DNA of 64,000 bases from Candidatus Zixiibacteriota bacterium (GCA_036480375.1 JAZGGI010000042.1:1-64000), one strand, 5' to 3'; positions 35,613 to 45,334 are shown, numbered from the stretch's first letter. Made by a program: numbers and translations. The notes: a model not told the origin generated them from the sequence alone.

Positions 35613-36419
35613 ATGAGAAAACTACTTTTTGCAGGGTTGGCGGTTATCATAATATTAGCCGCCTGTGAATCGGGTCAACAAACCGATTCGAGTACCGCAT
35701 CAGGTACCGAAATAGTTATCGCCAAAGAACGGCTCAAATATTTCATAGGCACGTTTGACGAGGCGTCAGATTCATTTGTCGCTCATGATATCATGGGTTG
35801 GAACGAACTCGAACCAATGGAATATATTGAAAAAATTGGCGAGTTCCCCGATGAACAGGGCAAATATTACGGCCTGCCTCCCTGGTACACCAACATGGCC
35901 CAGGCGACGCTGGAGGTTGTCGATGAGGGAATTATATATGCCTCTTTGGTTGACGTCAAAAGCCGGAAAAGAGTCAGCGCCATTATGACCAAATGGAAAG
36001 TTGAGGGCGATAATATTCGTTTGATGTGCATCGGTGAGAATTTCCCCAATCTTGACGCAGCGGTCAATCTCGACGGCAGCTACCTCTTCCCCGATTCGTC
36101 CCGGTTTATCATGGCCCGTTCCGGCGGTGGAGACATGGACAAAGTCTGGCGGCGTTACCTGTACATTCTGGATAAGGGCAATTGCCAATGGGAGACAATT
36201 TATGATTTTGAGTCGGCCCGTTATCCAGGTAAAGAAAAATTTGTCGAGGGGCTTTGCCAGCTGCAGACGCCGATTGTTGACGATTATCTCGTGTTTGTCC
36301 AGAAATTCAACTATCAGGCGACCGGAGAATTGAACGGCGATGGCTCCATGATCCATGAAGTCTTCAGCGTTGATTCGTCTTACGTTGACCTCTGGGAGCT
36401 GGCACAGGAATTGAAATAA
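35613..36419 (+). CDS. Predicted lipoprotein of unknown function
   Basis: 268 aa. The N-terminus MRKLLFAGLAVIIILAAC is a lipoprotein signal with the lipobox LAAC, so the mature protein is lipid-anchored. The start is placed at ATG 35613 because it gives this signal; the frame is open further upstream into coaX. The rest is rich in Asp and aromatic residues, with no recognised motif. A weak stem-loop (CCGGG/CCCGG, 36423-36442, then T-rich) lies downstream. No family recognised. Confidence 0.75.
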   Translation: MRKLLFAGLAVIIILAACESGQQTDSSTASGTEIVIAKERLKYFIGTFDEASDSFVAHDIMGWNELEPMEYIEKIGEFPDEQGKYYGLPPWYTNMAQATLEVVDEGIIYASLVDVKSRKRVSAIMTKWKVEGDNIRLMCIGENFPNLDAAVNLDGSYLFPDSSRFIMARSGGGDMDKVWRRYLYILDKGNCQWETIYDFESARYPGKEKFVEGLCQLQTPIVDDYLVFVQKFNYQATGELNGDGSMIHEVFSVDSSYVDLWELAQELK

Positions 36420-36422
36420 AAT

Positions 36423-36458
36423 CCGGGAAGTTTTGAGCCCGGTTAAGCATTTTTTATA
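36423..36458 (+). terminator. Weak terminator candidate
   Basis: Stem CCGGG/CCCGG with 10-base loop, then TTAAGCATTTTTT. Confidence 0.4.
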
Positions 36459-36628
36459 ATAATTCGTGCTTATATTAAATTATGATAGCATTGTATCAAG
36501 CGGCGCAGAATGGGCCGTTAATATGATTTTTTATTATTGCATGAAAATTCTATGTTTTAAGCATTTACTAATTTCAGATTATCACCGGAAATTAATTTAT
36601 CAAAAACAAATCGATGGAGAATGTTTTT

Positions 36629-37627
36629 ATGAAAACAACCCTAATCCTGTTAACTATTGCATTGGCCCTTATTCATATGGCCTGCGGACAAAATGATTCC
36701 ATGACGGCTGATAACCGGATTCCTGTGTTATTCGCGTGTTATGCCGGTGTAGAACCGCAGCTAACAAATATCCATGGCCTTATTAAGAGTATCAGGAAAT
36801 TCGGCGGCGAATATCGCGACGCACCGTTTCGGATTTATGTATCGCCTAAGGTAGCGGATTCGGGTTCCGAAATATTGGAACAGCTCAAAGGACTTAATGC
36901 TGAATATAAAATTGTTAACATCCCCGAGGAAGCTTCATGGTATTTTCTATCAGGGATGGTTTTCTCAGCCGCAGCGGCCGAGAACGACGCCAAAGATACC
37001 GCCAAAATTGTCGTGTTTCTCGGAAGCGATACTATCATTCTGCAGCAACCCGATGAATTCATTTTGGCTGACGGCGTAAATTTGGGCTATCGGCCGGTTA
37101 TGCATAGAAATATTAGTCCCTTGTTTGCCGATGAACTCGATTCTTACTGGAGTAGAGCTTACGAGATAATGCAAATCGATCCATCGACCGTTTTTTCGAT
37201 GGTGACGCCGGCAGACGGCGACACTATCCGACCTTATTTCAATGCCGCCTGCTTGGCGACGCGCCCCGAGAAGGGTTTATTTAATAAATGGACCGAAACA
37301 TACTTGCGTTTGTGCGCCGATTCTGCGCTTAAGGAAGAATGTGCGCCCGAGGAGCGGAGGCGAATTTTTACGTTCCAGGTTGCCCTTACCGGCGCTATTC
37401 TTAATAATCTTGATAGAAATGAAATCGTGGAATTCTCTGACCGATATAATTACCCGATATTCTTCAAGGAAATGTATGGCGCCCGGTATGATTTTCATGA
37501 TATCTCGGATGCTGTAACTATACGCTATGAAAGTTTCTTCTATAATCCAATACCTGATTGGGACCAGATTTTGAAGGGCCCAGCCGATAAAATCACCTGG
37601 ATTAAAGAAAATTTCATTCAAGAGTAG
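36629..37627 (+). CDS. Lipoprotein with GT-A glycosyltransferase-like features
   Basis: 332 aa. Signal MKTTLILLTIALALIHMAC ends in a lipobox-like HMAC. Start ATG 36629 with GGAG upstream. The body carries IVVFLGSDTIILQQPDEFIL and YFNAACLATRPEKGLFNKW, which recall the DxD strand and the N-A-G-type loop of GT8-like transferases; the first acidic residue of the DxD is Gly here, so activity is doubtful. I infer a nucleotide-diphospho-sugar transferase-like fold attached to the envelope. Function unknown. Confidence 0.6.
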   Translation: MKTTLILLTIALALIHMACGQNDSMTADNRIPVLFACYAGVEPQLTNIHGLIKSIRKFGGEYRDAPFRIYVSPKVADSGSEILEQLKGLNAEYKIVNIPEEASWYFLSGMVFSAAAAENDAKDTAKIVVFLGSDTIILQQPDEFILADGVNLGYRPVMHRNISPLFADELDSYWSRAYEIMQIDPSTVFSMVTPADGDTIRPYFNAACLATRPEKGLFNKWTETYLRLCADSALKEECAPEERRRIFTFQVALTGAILNNLDRNEIVEFSDRYNYPIFFKEMYGARYDFHDISDAVTIRYESFFYNPIPDWDQILKGPADKITWIKENFIQE

Positions 37628-37965
37628 TACGTGGCCCAAAAATGCACATCACAGTGGGCGTTTGCGATGTTATTGTTATAATGTGACACTTTGTGAAGCG
37701 CCGTATGTGAGGGATTTGATAATATATCACTGAGTTAATCTGTCCTCATTTCACTCGCCCGGAAATTCGATTATTCAAGCGGTTATTGGACCATAAAAGC
37801 CATCGAACAATCGATTACAGACACTTGAGAAGAACATCATGATTACGATATAAAATCGATATTTTTGGTACCCCTCGCGTTTTTTTAACATTTTTTAAGA
37901 ATTTTTCCGGCAACTTTGAATAAACTTCAGCTGTCTAATGTATACAGAACAGACAGGAGATAATA
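37628..37965. other. Intergenic stretch without a supported gene
   Basis: 340 bases, AT-rich, no convincing frame or structure seen. It ends in the leader of the small membrane-protein gene at 37966. Confidence 0.5.
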
Positions 37966-38085
37966 TTGGATATCGGATCAACAAATAGTATCATAGCGGT
38001 CGGACTGGTAGCTCTGTTCTTTTTAATTCCGGTGCCTATCATATTGAAAAGAAAAAACAAGGGTGGTTCCGGAAAGAAAAAGTAA
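37966..38085 (+). CDS. Small single-span membrane protein (39 aa)
   Basis: TTG start at 37966 with AGGAG seven bases upstream. The peptide begins LDIGSTNSIIAVGLVALFFL, continues IPVPIIL and ends in a cationic tail (KRKNKGGSGKKK). One transmembrane helix with a positively charged, probably cytoplasmic, C-terminus. A strong terminator lies 110 bases downstream. Coding is inferred from the ribosome-binding site and the amphipathic layout only; no homologue is known to me. Confidence 0.5.
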   Translation: MDIGSTNSIIAVGLVALFFLIPVPIILKRKNKGGSGKKK

Positions 38086-38196
38086 ACCCTTCGGGCGATT
38101 ACGGATGGAACAGATTTAATTTATGGAGATAAGGGAATATATTAAAAGGAAGTAATACGAAGTTAAACCCCATCTGTATCGCCTGATACCGCATAC

Positions 38197-38230
38197 AAAA
38201 AGACCGGCAGAGGGATCCGCCGGTCTTTTT
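38197..38230. terminator. Bidirectional rho-independent terminator
   Basis: Perfect 12-bp inverted repeat AAAAAGACCGGC/GCCGGTCTTTTT with a 10-base loop, between convergent genes at 37966-38085 (+) and 38264-38698 (-). Confidence 0.9.
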
Positions 38231-38263
38231 ATTATTTGGTTAAATCCGAAGGATAAGGATTTC

Positions 38264-38698
38264 TTAGTTCACGATAAAACTCATCTTAAACATAATGGCG
38301 GAATTGTCGTAATATGCCAGAAATTCGGTATTTTCGGGCATAATCAAAAACGATGCTATCCCTCCGATGTCCATATATATATCTCTTCGAGACCATCCTT
38401 CCCGGTAAGCATCATCGACTTCCTTGAAGAGGCCAAAACCCAGCGCAATGATACTCCCCCAGGCTTTGTCGTTTGTTGCCGCGGTTGCGACCTCAGCAAG
38501 AGCCCTGCTGCCCATGAAATGGGTCCATTTGTCAGGAGATTTGATATACCAGTTTTTGTGATCGACAAAATACCATTTGTCTTTATTGTAAGGCAGTTCT
38601 TTGAATCTCCAATCCCGCGGATATGATTTGGCCATTGCGGGTCCACAGAAGATTATCAGGCCGAGTAAAACTATCAGGTATGTCAAATATTTCTTCAT
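38264..38698 (-). CDS. YfiM/DUF2279-like exported protein
   Basis: 144 aa with a signal peptide (MKKYLTYLIVLLGLIIFCGPAMA). The core KWTHFMGSRALAEVATAATN and then FGLFKEVDDAYREGWSRRDIYMDIGGI follows the H...S..L...G.. E..D.......D...N..G plan of YfiM/DUF2279 proteins, which are of unknown function. Start at ATG 38698. Convergent with the small membrane-protein gene across a terminator. Confidence 0.6.
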   Translation of the reverse strand: MKKYLTYLIVLLGLIIFCGPAMAKSYPRDWRFKELPYNKDKWYFVDHKNWYIKSPDKWTHFMGSRALAEVATAATNDKAWGSIIALGFGLFKEVDDAYREGWSRRDIYMDIGGIASFLIMPENTEFLAYYDNSAIMFKMSFIVN

Positions 38699-38939
38699 AT
38701 TGTGTGCTCTCTGGTGGGCCTTTCGCAAGGGATATGCCAAGCTTTCCCAAAACACCTAAGTCAAATTGTTGTAACTCGTTAGAAATCCCTATCAGGCGCA
38801 GGTCAGCAATATCACGGAGCGAACTATGCATAAATTTGCATAATCTTGAATTATCCTATTTCTTCTTGATTGGGATATATTGTAGTTGGCTAACGGGGAG
38901 GGAATTTGTATTTTTAAGGTTCTACTCAAGGAGGAGGAT

Positions 38940-40301
38940 TTGAAAAAAGCGCCGTTGATGAAATCGACTTCGGGGATTAGGGGAATAGTCGGACAATCTC
39001 TGACACCGTTTACAATCGTAAAATATGTCGCCGCTTTCGGTCATTTTTTGAAAAAAGGCAAAGTGGTTGTTGGACGAGACAGCCGTCCTTCGGGCGAACA
39101 CTTTTCTCATCTGGTATGTTCGACTTTAGCGATGGCCGGATGCGATGTTGTTGACCTTGGTATTGTCCCGACTCCGACCGTTGAATTGGAAGTGGTTCAC
39201 CATAAGGCCGCGGGCGGAATCGCTATTACAGCCAGCCACAATCCGGCCGAATGGAACGCCCTCAAATTTTTCAACAGTCTGGGTGAATTTATTACTAAAG
39301 CCCAATATAATCGTCTCGAGACAATTCTGTCTTCGGAAAAAGAAATACCGCTGGCTGCCCATGATAATATTGGTACGATAGTTTTCGATGATGGGGCGAT
39401 TAGGCGGCATATATCGAAAGTACTGAAAATAAAATCGGTTAATCCGGCAAAGATAAAAAAGGCTCGGTTGAAAGTTGTTGTCGATGCCATAAACGGCGCC
39501 GGTTCCAAGGCTCTTCCGGCATTGCTGGAAAAACTGGGAGTAAAGGTAATAAGGTTGAACTGCAAGGGCGACGGTGATTTTTTCCGCAAACCGGAGCCGG
39601 TTCCCGAGAGTTTATCTCAGCTGGGCAAAACGGTGAAAAAGTATAAGGCAAATATGGGTCTGGCCTGCGATCCCGATGCCGATCGATTGGCTTTAGTAGA
39701 TGAAAACGGTCGGCCGATTGGTGAGGAGTTGACTCTGGCCCTGGCGGTTGCCCATTATTTAAGGAAAAAGAGAGGCCCGGTAGCAATCAATCTTTCGACT
39801 TCACTGGCCACTGCAGACGTCGCCCGAATGATGGGTAGTAAGGTTTATTTGAGCCCGGTTGGGGAGGCCAATGTTATCGCGGAAATGCGCCGCAGAAAGG
39901 CTGTCATCGGCGGTGAAGGCAACGGTGGGGTAATTTTGCCGGAGTGCCACTACGGCCGGGACGCTCTCGTGGCCGCGGCCCTAACCTGTTCTTATCTGGC
40001 TGAATCCGGGAAAAAACTGAGCGAGCTGGCCGGAACCATTCCGAACTATCAAAATATAAAAAAGAAAGCTCCACTACCGGGATTATTTGAACGTAAAATA
40101 TTGAGAGTTGAAAAAGAGATCAGGTCATCTTTTGGGAAACTTAAAGTTGATCGCAGGGACGGCCTCCGATTCGATTTGGAAGGCGGCTGGGTTCATATTA
40201 GAAAATCCAACACGGAGCCGATATACAGATTGATAGCCGAGGCGAGGACACCGACTTTAGCTCAAAAATTGGTAAAAACAGTCGGAAGAATATTAAAATA
40301 A
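38940..40301 (+). CDS. glmM: Phosphoglucosamine mutase / phosphohexomutase
   Basis: 453 aa alpha-D-phosphohexomutase. All four family loops are visible: the phosphoserine loop TASHNP, the Mg loop CDPDADRLA, the sugar loop GGEGNGGV and the phosphate loop RKSNTEPIYRLIAE. Start TTG 38940 follows AGGAGGAGG directly; ATG 38958 is the alternative. Ten bases before glmS, so the pair should make glucosamine-1-phosphate from fructose-6-phosphate on the way to UDP-GlcNAc. A phosphomannomutase role is not excluded by the sequence. Confidence 0.88.
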   Translation: MKKAPLMKSTSGIRGIVGQSLTPFTIVKYVAAFGHFLKKGKVVVGRDSRPSGEHFSHLVCSTLAMAGCDVVDLGIVPTPTVELEVVHHKAAGGIAITASHNPAEWNALKFFNSLGEFITKAQYNRLETILSSEKEIPLAAHDNIGTIVFDDGAIRRHISKVLKIKSVNPAKIKKARLKVVVDAINGAGSKALPALLEKLGVKVIRLNCKGDGDFFRKPEPVPESLSQLGKTVKKYKANMGLACDPDADRLALVDENGRPIGEELTLALAVAHYLRKKRGPVAINLSTSLATADVARMMGSKVYLSPVGEANVIAEMRRRKAVIGGEGNGGVILPECHYGRDALVAAALTCSYLAESGKKLSELAGTIPNYQNIKKKAPLPGLFERKILRVEKEIRSSFGKLKVDRRDGLRFDLEGGWVHIRKSNTEPIYRLIAEARTPTLAQKLVKTVGRILK

Positions 40302-40311
40302 GGGTGACAGC

Positions 40312-42138
40312 ATGTGCGGAATCGTCGGTTATGTCGGAAATAAAATCGCAACACCGATTCTCATAGAGGGGTTGAAGCGTCTGGAATATCGGGGATATGA
40401 TTCGGCCGGAATCGCGTTGATCGAAGGAGCCGGACTGATCCATGAAAAAACCGCCGGTAAGGTGAAAATGCTTGAAAACTTATTAAGTGAAAAATCATTT
40501 ACCGGAAAAACCGGAATCGCTCATACTCGTTGGGCAACTCACGGCGTACCAAACGACCTCAATGCCCATCCGCAGCTTGACGATACGGGAAATATCGCTG
40601 TCGTCCACAACGGCATAATTGAGAATTACCGGGCTTTACGCAAGGCTCTGGAGGGGGAAGGGTATCAAATCCTATCCGACACGGATACTGAAATAATCGC
40701 TCACCTTATCAGCCTCTATTATGAAGGTGATCTGACCGAAGCCGTTCGGATAGCTTTAACTCATGTTGAAGGAACTTATGCAATAGCGGTCATCGATGCC
40801 CGCAATCCCGAAAAAGTTGTAGCGGCCCGAAACGGAGCACCGCTCTTATTGGGTATCAGCGAAGACGAGAATTTTGTCGCATCCGATGCCGCCGCGCTAC
40901 TTCGCCATACCAAGAAAGTTGTCTATCTTGAAGATAAAGAAATTGTCACCGTTACTGCAAATGATTATCATATCTCGACGGTTGAAAATGTTGAAATAAC
41001 AAGGAAGGCCGAAGAAATTGGATGGTCGTTGGAAATGATTGAAAAAGCCGGCTTTGAGTATTTCATGCATAAGGAAATACATGAACAACCGGAGACGCTC
41101 CGAAACGCTATGCGCGGGCGCCTGAATTTTGAGGAAGGAACCTCAAGATTGCGAGGGTTGACCGATCATCTCGAGGATCTTTCCAAAATAAAACGAATAA
41201 TCATTACCGCCTGCGGGACTTCATGGCATGCCGCCTTAATAGGGGAATATCTGATTGAGGAATACGCGCGGATTCCGGTCGAAGTCGAATACGCTTCGGA
41301 ATTCCGTTATCGATCGCCGATTATAGATGACGGAACGATGGTTCTGGTAATTTCTCAATCCGGCGAAACGGCCGATACGCTGGCGGCGATGCGGGAAGCT
41401 CAGCGCAAAGGCGCCAAGGCTCTGGGAATCGTCAATGTCGTCGGCTCAACCATCGCGCGAGAATCGGATGGGGGCGTATACATTCATGCCGGTCCGGAAA
41501 TCGGAGTAGCGTCAACCAAGGCATTCACATCCCAGATAATGGTTCTATCCCTGATAACTATCCTGCTGGGGCGGATGCGTAATTTATCGGTTCATACGGG
41601 ACGGGAAATGATCAACGGTTTAGAATCAATCCCGGACAAAATTCAGAAAATACTGGCCAATGAAAATGAGATTAAAAAAATAGCGGAAACATATTATAAG
41701 CATACCAACTTTTTATATCTGGGTCGCGGAGCCAATTTCCCGGTGGCTCTCGAAGGCGCTTTGAAATTGAAGGAAATTTCATACATCCACGCTGAAGGAT
41801 ATCCGGCCGCGGAGATGAAACACGGCCCCATCGCGCTGATTGATGAAAATATGCCGGCCGTGGTTATCGCCACCAAGGATTCGATTTATGATAAAGTGAT
41901 GTCCAGCATCGCTCAGGTTCGGGCTCGCAATGGGCAAGTTATCGCAATCGCCACCGAGGGCGACACCGAAATCGCCGAAAGGGTGAATCATGTCATTTAC
42001 ATCCCGGAGATACGACAATGCTTTACACCGCTTCTGGCAGTTATTCCATTACAGCTTTTAGCCTACCACATGGCGGTACTGCGCGACTGTAATGTCGATC
42101 AACCGCGTAACCTCGCAAAATCCGTAACCGTCGAGTAA
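40312..42138 (+). CDS. glmS: Glutamine-fructose-6-phosphate aminotransferase (isomerizing)
   Basis: 608 aa, the usual size. N-terminal Ntn glutaminase domain begins MCGIVGYVG with Cys2 as nucleophile, followed by LEYRGYDSAGIA and HTRWATHG. Two SIS sugar-isomerase domains follow (ITACGTSWHAALIG; SQSGETADTLAAMREA; LGRGANFPVALEGALKLKE), ending in the conserved DQPRNLAKSVTVE. First committed step of amino-sugar synthesis. Not preceded by a recognisable glmS ribozyme, as expected when it sits behind glmM. Confidence 0.98.
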   Translation: MCGIVGYVGNKIATPILIEGLKRLEYRGYDSAGIALIEGAGLIHEKTAGKVKMLENLLSEKSFTGKTGIAHTRWATHGVPNDLNAHPQLDDTGNIAVVHNGIIENYRALRKALEGEGYQILSDTDTEIIAHLISLYYEGDLTEAVRIALTHVEGTYAIAVIDARNPEKVVAARNGAPLLLGISEDENFVASDAAALLRHTKKVVYLEDKEIVTVTANDYHISTVENVEITRKAEEIGWSLEMIEKAGFEYFMHKEIHEQPETLRNAMRGRLNFEEGTSRLRGLTDHLEDLSKIKRIIITACGTSWHAALIGEYLIEEYARIPVEVEYASEFRYRSPIIDDGTMVLVISQSGETADTLAAMREAQRKGAKALGIVNVVGSTIARESDGGVYIHAGPEIGVASTKAFTSQIMVLSLITILLGRMRNLSVHTGREMINGLESIPDKIQKILANENEIKKIAETYYKHTNFLYLGRGANFPVALEGALKLKEISYIHAEGYPAAEMKHGPIALIDENMPAVVIATKDSIYDKVMSSIAQVRARNGQVIAIATEGDTEIAERVNHVIYIPEIRQCFTPLLAVIPLQLLAYHMAVLRDCNVDQPRNLAKSVTVE

Positions 42139-42146
42139 TAAGTATT

Positions 42147-42983
42147 TTGAGAGCGCCGTCGACCGTATATATAAATCTTCTGTTTCTCATATTGCTTTTT
42201 TTTGTACCTGCCTTTTCCCCTTCGAACGAAATCTGGAATAATCTGGATGATGGTCTTGATGTAGCTCGATTTTCGCTGAATGAACTCAGCGAGGACTCGT
42301 CAATCACAATTGTCCGTATTAATCCGAAAGATTGGAATCTTAAAATTCTATCAATTTCCGAAACCGGCGCTTCCAGGGGGCATAGCGCCAGGGAATGGTG
42401 CGAGAAACATAATCTAACGGCCGCAATAAATGGCGGCATGTTTGATATAGATTATAAGACACATATCGGCTACATGAAATCCTACGAGCATATAAACTCT
42501 TCCCGTCGAAATAAATATTTATCGGCGGCGGCTTTTGATCCGTTCGGAGATGATTCACCTCTATTCAAAATATTTGACCTTGATGAAGTCAGCCTCGATA
42601 CCCTCATCGCGAATTATAATTGCGTCATTCAGAATTTAAGGCTAATAAAACGCAATCGAGAAAACCGCTGGGAACCTCGAATCAGGAAATGGGCTGAAGT
42701 GGCCCTGGCTGAAGATTTCGCGGGTAATGCACTGTTTATATTTTGTAGCGAACAAGTGACTATGTATGAATTCAATGAACGCCTCCTGGCGCTGCCGATA
42801 AATATAATCACCGCCCAGCATCTTGAAGGCGGCATTCAGGCCCAGCTATATCTTAAAAATGGTGATTACGAAGTTAATCTCTCCGGCGATTTTTCGACAG
42901 GAATATCGATTAATAATCAGGAGGGTCTGGTTTCACAGTTACCCAATGTGATCGGAATCTATCCCCGCGATAAAAATGATTAA
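42147..42983 (+). CDS. Exported phosphodiester-glycosidase (NAGPA-like) domain protein
   Basis: 278 aa. N-terminal signal (YINLLFLILLFFVPAFS), then a domain with ITIVRINPKDWNLKIL and AAINGGMFDIDY, matching the NAGPA/phosphodiester glycosidase family, which cleaves GlcNAc-1-phosphodiesters in characterised members. The C-terminal HLEGGIQAQLYL is also typical. The start at TTG 42147, nine bases after the glmS stop, has only a weak site. Following glmM-glmS, a link to GlcNAc-containing envelope polymers is plausible. Confidence 0.7.
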   Translation: MRAPSTVYINLLFLILLFFVPAFSPSNEIWNNLDDGLDVARFSLNELSEDSSITIVRINPKDWNLKILSISETGASRGHSAREWCEKHNLTAAINGGMFDIDYKTHIGYMKSYEHINSSRRNKYLSAAAFDPFGDDSPLFKIFDLDEVSLDTLIANYNCVIQNLRLIKRNRENRWEPRIRKWAEVALAEDFAGNALFIFCSEQVTMYEFNERLLALPINIITAQHLEGGIQAQLYLKNGDYEVNLSGDFSTGISINNQEGLVSQLPNVIGIYPRDKND

Positions 42984-43068
42984 TCCGGGTATTGAAAATC
43001 TCGTCAAAATATCGTATCTCATTATAATGAGAATTTAGGCTATCTTAATAAATTCGCAAGGAGTTGGT

Positions 43069-43602
43069 ATGTTTTTTCTCCGACTGCTTATTTTTTGTTT
43101 TTTAATAACACTTTGTGCTTGTTCCAACACTATGGTGAAATTTTATGAATTTTCCGATTCTGACTGGAAAACGCAAACTGATAAATATAATATCGAGATG
43201 ATTATGCGCGCCTTCCAAATCGGCAATGTATTGGGAGTAGATTCTTTTGATGTGAAGGTAAAAGTCACCGCCCGGGAAACTATTTCGCCTTCTCTTGAGC
43301 GAGAGGAAGTGTCATTATTGCGAATTGATTCATTGCGATTGGTATTGCCTGAAACCCAGGATGTTTTGGTTCCGGAATTGAAGCCCTGGAATTTCGGCGG
43401 CGTTCATCTCAAATCTTCCATCTTTGAAAACAGGCTGTGCGACCGGATTGAAACCAAGCTGCTTTATATCCCCGACAGGCATGACACATTGGATTTATAT
43501 TTTGACCTGGTTTTGCTCGACCGGGCTACTCAGGATGAAAAAAGCCGGGAAAAAATTCACGAGAAAATAGTCAAAAAAAACAGCGATGCGAAAATACGGT
43601 GA
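43069..43602 (+). CDS. Predicted lipoprotein of unknown function
   Basis: 177 aa. Hydrophobic N-terminus FLRLLIFCFLITLCACS suggests a lipoprotein signal (cleavage before the Cys of LCAC). Good AAGGAG site before ATG 43069. The mature part has alternating charged and hydrophobic residues and a charged C-terminus, with no recognised domain. It precedes the THUMP methyltransferase gene by 36 bases. Confidence 0.65.
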   Translation: MFFLRLLIFCFLITLCACSNTMVKFYEFSDSDWKTQTDKYNIEMIMRAFQIGNVLGVDSFDVKVKVTARETISPSLEREEVSLLRIDSLRLVLPETQDVLVPELKPWNFGGVHLKSSIFENRLCDRIETKLLYIPDRHDTLDLYFDLVLLDRATQDEKSREKIHEKIVKKNSDAKIR

Positions 43603-43638
43603 CAATTAAGTAAGCGGCAAATCGAGGATAAATGGAGA

Positions 43639-44829
43639 TTGAAATTTCCAAATACAAACATACTAAAAGGTGAAATGGTCGCCAAAACTCTGTCCGGGCT
43701 CGAAGAAGTTTTAGCCGATGAGTTGTCCGCAATCGGCGCGGCCGATGTCATTCCTATGAAAAGATCGGTTCGATTTTCCGGTGATAAATCAATACTATAC
43801 AAAGCAAATCTGACGTGTCGCACGGCGACCCGAATTTTAAAACCGGTGAAACGATTTCAAGCGGGGTCGGCTGGCGAATTATATCATAATGTCTCGCAAA
43901 TTGACTGGTCGGATTATATGGATGTCGACCAGACGTTCGCAATCGATGCCGTCATCAATTATTCCGAGTTTTCAAATTCGATGTTTGTCGCCCAAAAAAC
44001 CAAAGATGCCATAGCCGACTGGTTTCGTAAGAGGCAGGAAAAGCGTCCTTCGGTTGACGCGACTGATCCCGATATTCGAATCAACGTTCATATAAAAAAG
44101 AAAACCGCAACCTTATCGCTTGACAGTTCTGGCGGTCCGCTTTCACATCGCGGGTATCGCAAAGAAGGCGGCAAGGCTCCCTTGAGCGAAGTTCTGGCGG
44201 CGGGAATTATCAAAATGTCCGGATGGGACGGATCGTCAGCATTTGTTGATTTCATGTGCGGCTCGGGGACCTTTATAATTGAAGCCGGGCTAATAGCCAA
44301 AAATATTGCCGCGGGATTGAACCGCGAGTACTTTGGATTTTTCAACTGGAAAGACCTTGACAAAAATTTATGGGATAATATAAAGAGTCAAGCTAAAGCT
44401 TCTATTTTAACCCAATTAAATTGTAAAATCGTCGGTTCCGATATTGATCCGGCCCAGGTGAGCCAGACGATGGCTAATATCAAACTGGCAGGATTATCAA
44501 AAGATATAAAAATCGAATGTAAATCACTGGAAAGACAAAAACCACCTGCGAGTAAGGGGATTGTAATCATTAATCCTCCCTATGGCGAAAGAATGCCGGT
44601 TTCCGAAATCAACGAGCTGTATAAAAAAATCGGTGATGCCTTGAAGCAGAGATTCATCGGATATGACGCTTATATTTTGACTTCAAATTTAGAAGCGGCC
44701 AAGAACATCGGTCTGCGGGCAACGCGGCGTATCAAGTTATATAACGGCCCTCTGGAATGCAGGCTGTTGAAGTTTGAGATTTATAAAGGGTCTAAAAAGC
44801 AAAAGAAACAAGGCAATAATAGATCATAA
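43639..44829 (+). CDS. THUMP-domain class I RNA methyltransferase (RlmL/Trm14-like)
   Basis: 396 aa. The N-terminal part (about 12-155) is a THUMP RNA-binding domain (MVAKTLSGLEEVLADEL). The C-terminal part has the UPF0020 Rossmann methyltransferase fold with FVDFMCGSGTFIIEAGLIA (motif I) and the NPPYGERM catalytic motif typical of N2-guanine RNA methylation. The conserved SHRGYRKEGGKAPLSEVLAA joins the two. Translation may begin at TTG 43639 or at ATG 43675, the latter with AAGGTG just upstream. Expected target: a guanine in 23S rRNA or tRNA. Confidence 0.88.
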   Translation: MKFPNTNILKGEMVAKTLSGLEEVLADELSAIGAADVIPMKRSVRFSGDKSILYKANLTCRTATRILKPVKRFQAGSAGELYHNVSQIDWSDYMDVDQTFAIDAVINYSEFSNSMFVAQKTKDAIADWFRKRQEKRPSVDATDPDIRINVHIKKKTATLSLDSSGGPLSHRGYRKEGGKAPLSEVLAAGIIKMSGWDGSSAFVDFMCGSGTFIIEAGLIAKNIAAGLNREYFGFFNWKDLDKNLWDNIKSQAKASILTQLNCKIVGSDIDPAQVSQTMANIKLAGLSKDIKIECKSLERQKPPASKGIVIINPPYGERMPVSEINELYKKIGDALKQRFIGYDAYILTSNLEAAKNIGLRATRRIKLYNGPLECRLLKFEIYKGSKKQKKQGNNRS

Positions 44830-44968
44830 TTGGCTACTTCCTTTTTTTATTGCTTCCACATCTTATTTTTTTTATCGTGAGGCGATAAAATATTATCGCA
44901 CCTGAAAATCCATCCATGTTAGTCATCGGCGCTGAACAACTTATTTTAATTTATACCGGGAGAGTATT

Positions 44969-45334
44969 ATGGAAGATCAGGAAATGGTTCAGGAAGCAGC
45001 CGGGGAAAAACAGCCAACGATTCAAAATGATAAGGCCGGAAAACTTGGTACCCTGGGCTGGGGATTGTTCTTTATCTGGATCGGTATTGGATTTCTCGCA
45101 GAATTGGATATTGGCATTAGCCTGATCGGTATCGGCGTAATTACATTGGTGATTCAGTTATTGCGCAGGTCATTCAGTCTGGCGATTGAAGGCTTCTGGT
45201 TTGTGGTCGGCGTTCTTTTTATTATCGGGGGGATCTGGACTCAATACGAGCCGGATATTCCTTTGATCGCGATAGTACTGATTGTCGCGGGATTATTACT
45301 TCTGGTATCTGCCATGCGAAAAAAAAAGAAATAA
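44969..45334 (+). CDS. Small four-helix membrane protein
   Basis: 121 aa. Acidic, hydrophilic N-terminus (about 1-28), then four hydrophobic segments (LGWGLFFIWIGIGFLAEL; ISLIGIGVITLVIQLL; FWFVVGVLFIIGGIW; IPLIAIVLIVAGLLLLV) and a Lys-rich C-terminus. Good GGGAGAG site before ATG 44969. It resembles generic DUF5668/LiaF-type membrane segments but I cannot assign a family. Confidence 0.6.
   Translation: MEDQEMVQEAAGEKQPTIQNDKAGKLGTLGWGLFFIWIGIGFLAELDIGISLIGIGVITLVIQLLRRSFSLAIEGFWFVVGVLFIIGGIWTQYEPDIPLIAIVLIVAGLLLLVSAMRKKKK

Noticed and set aside
40302-40311. A glmS ribozyme
   Set aside because: Only ten bases separate glmM and glmS.
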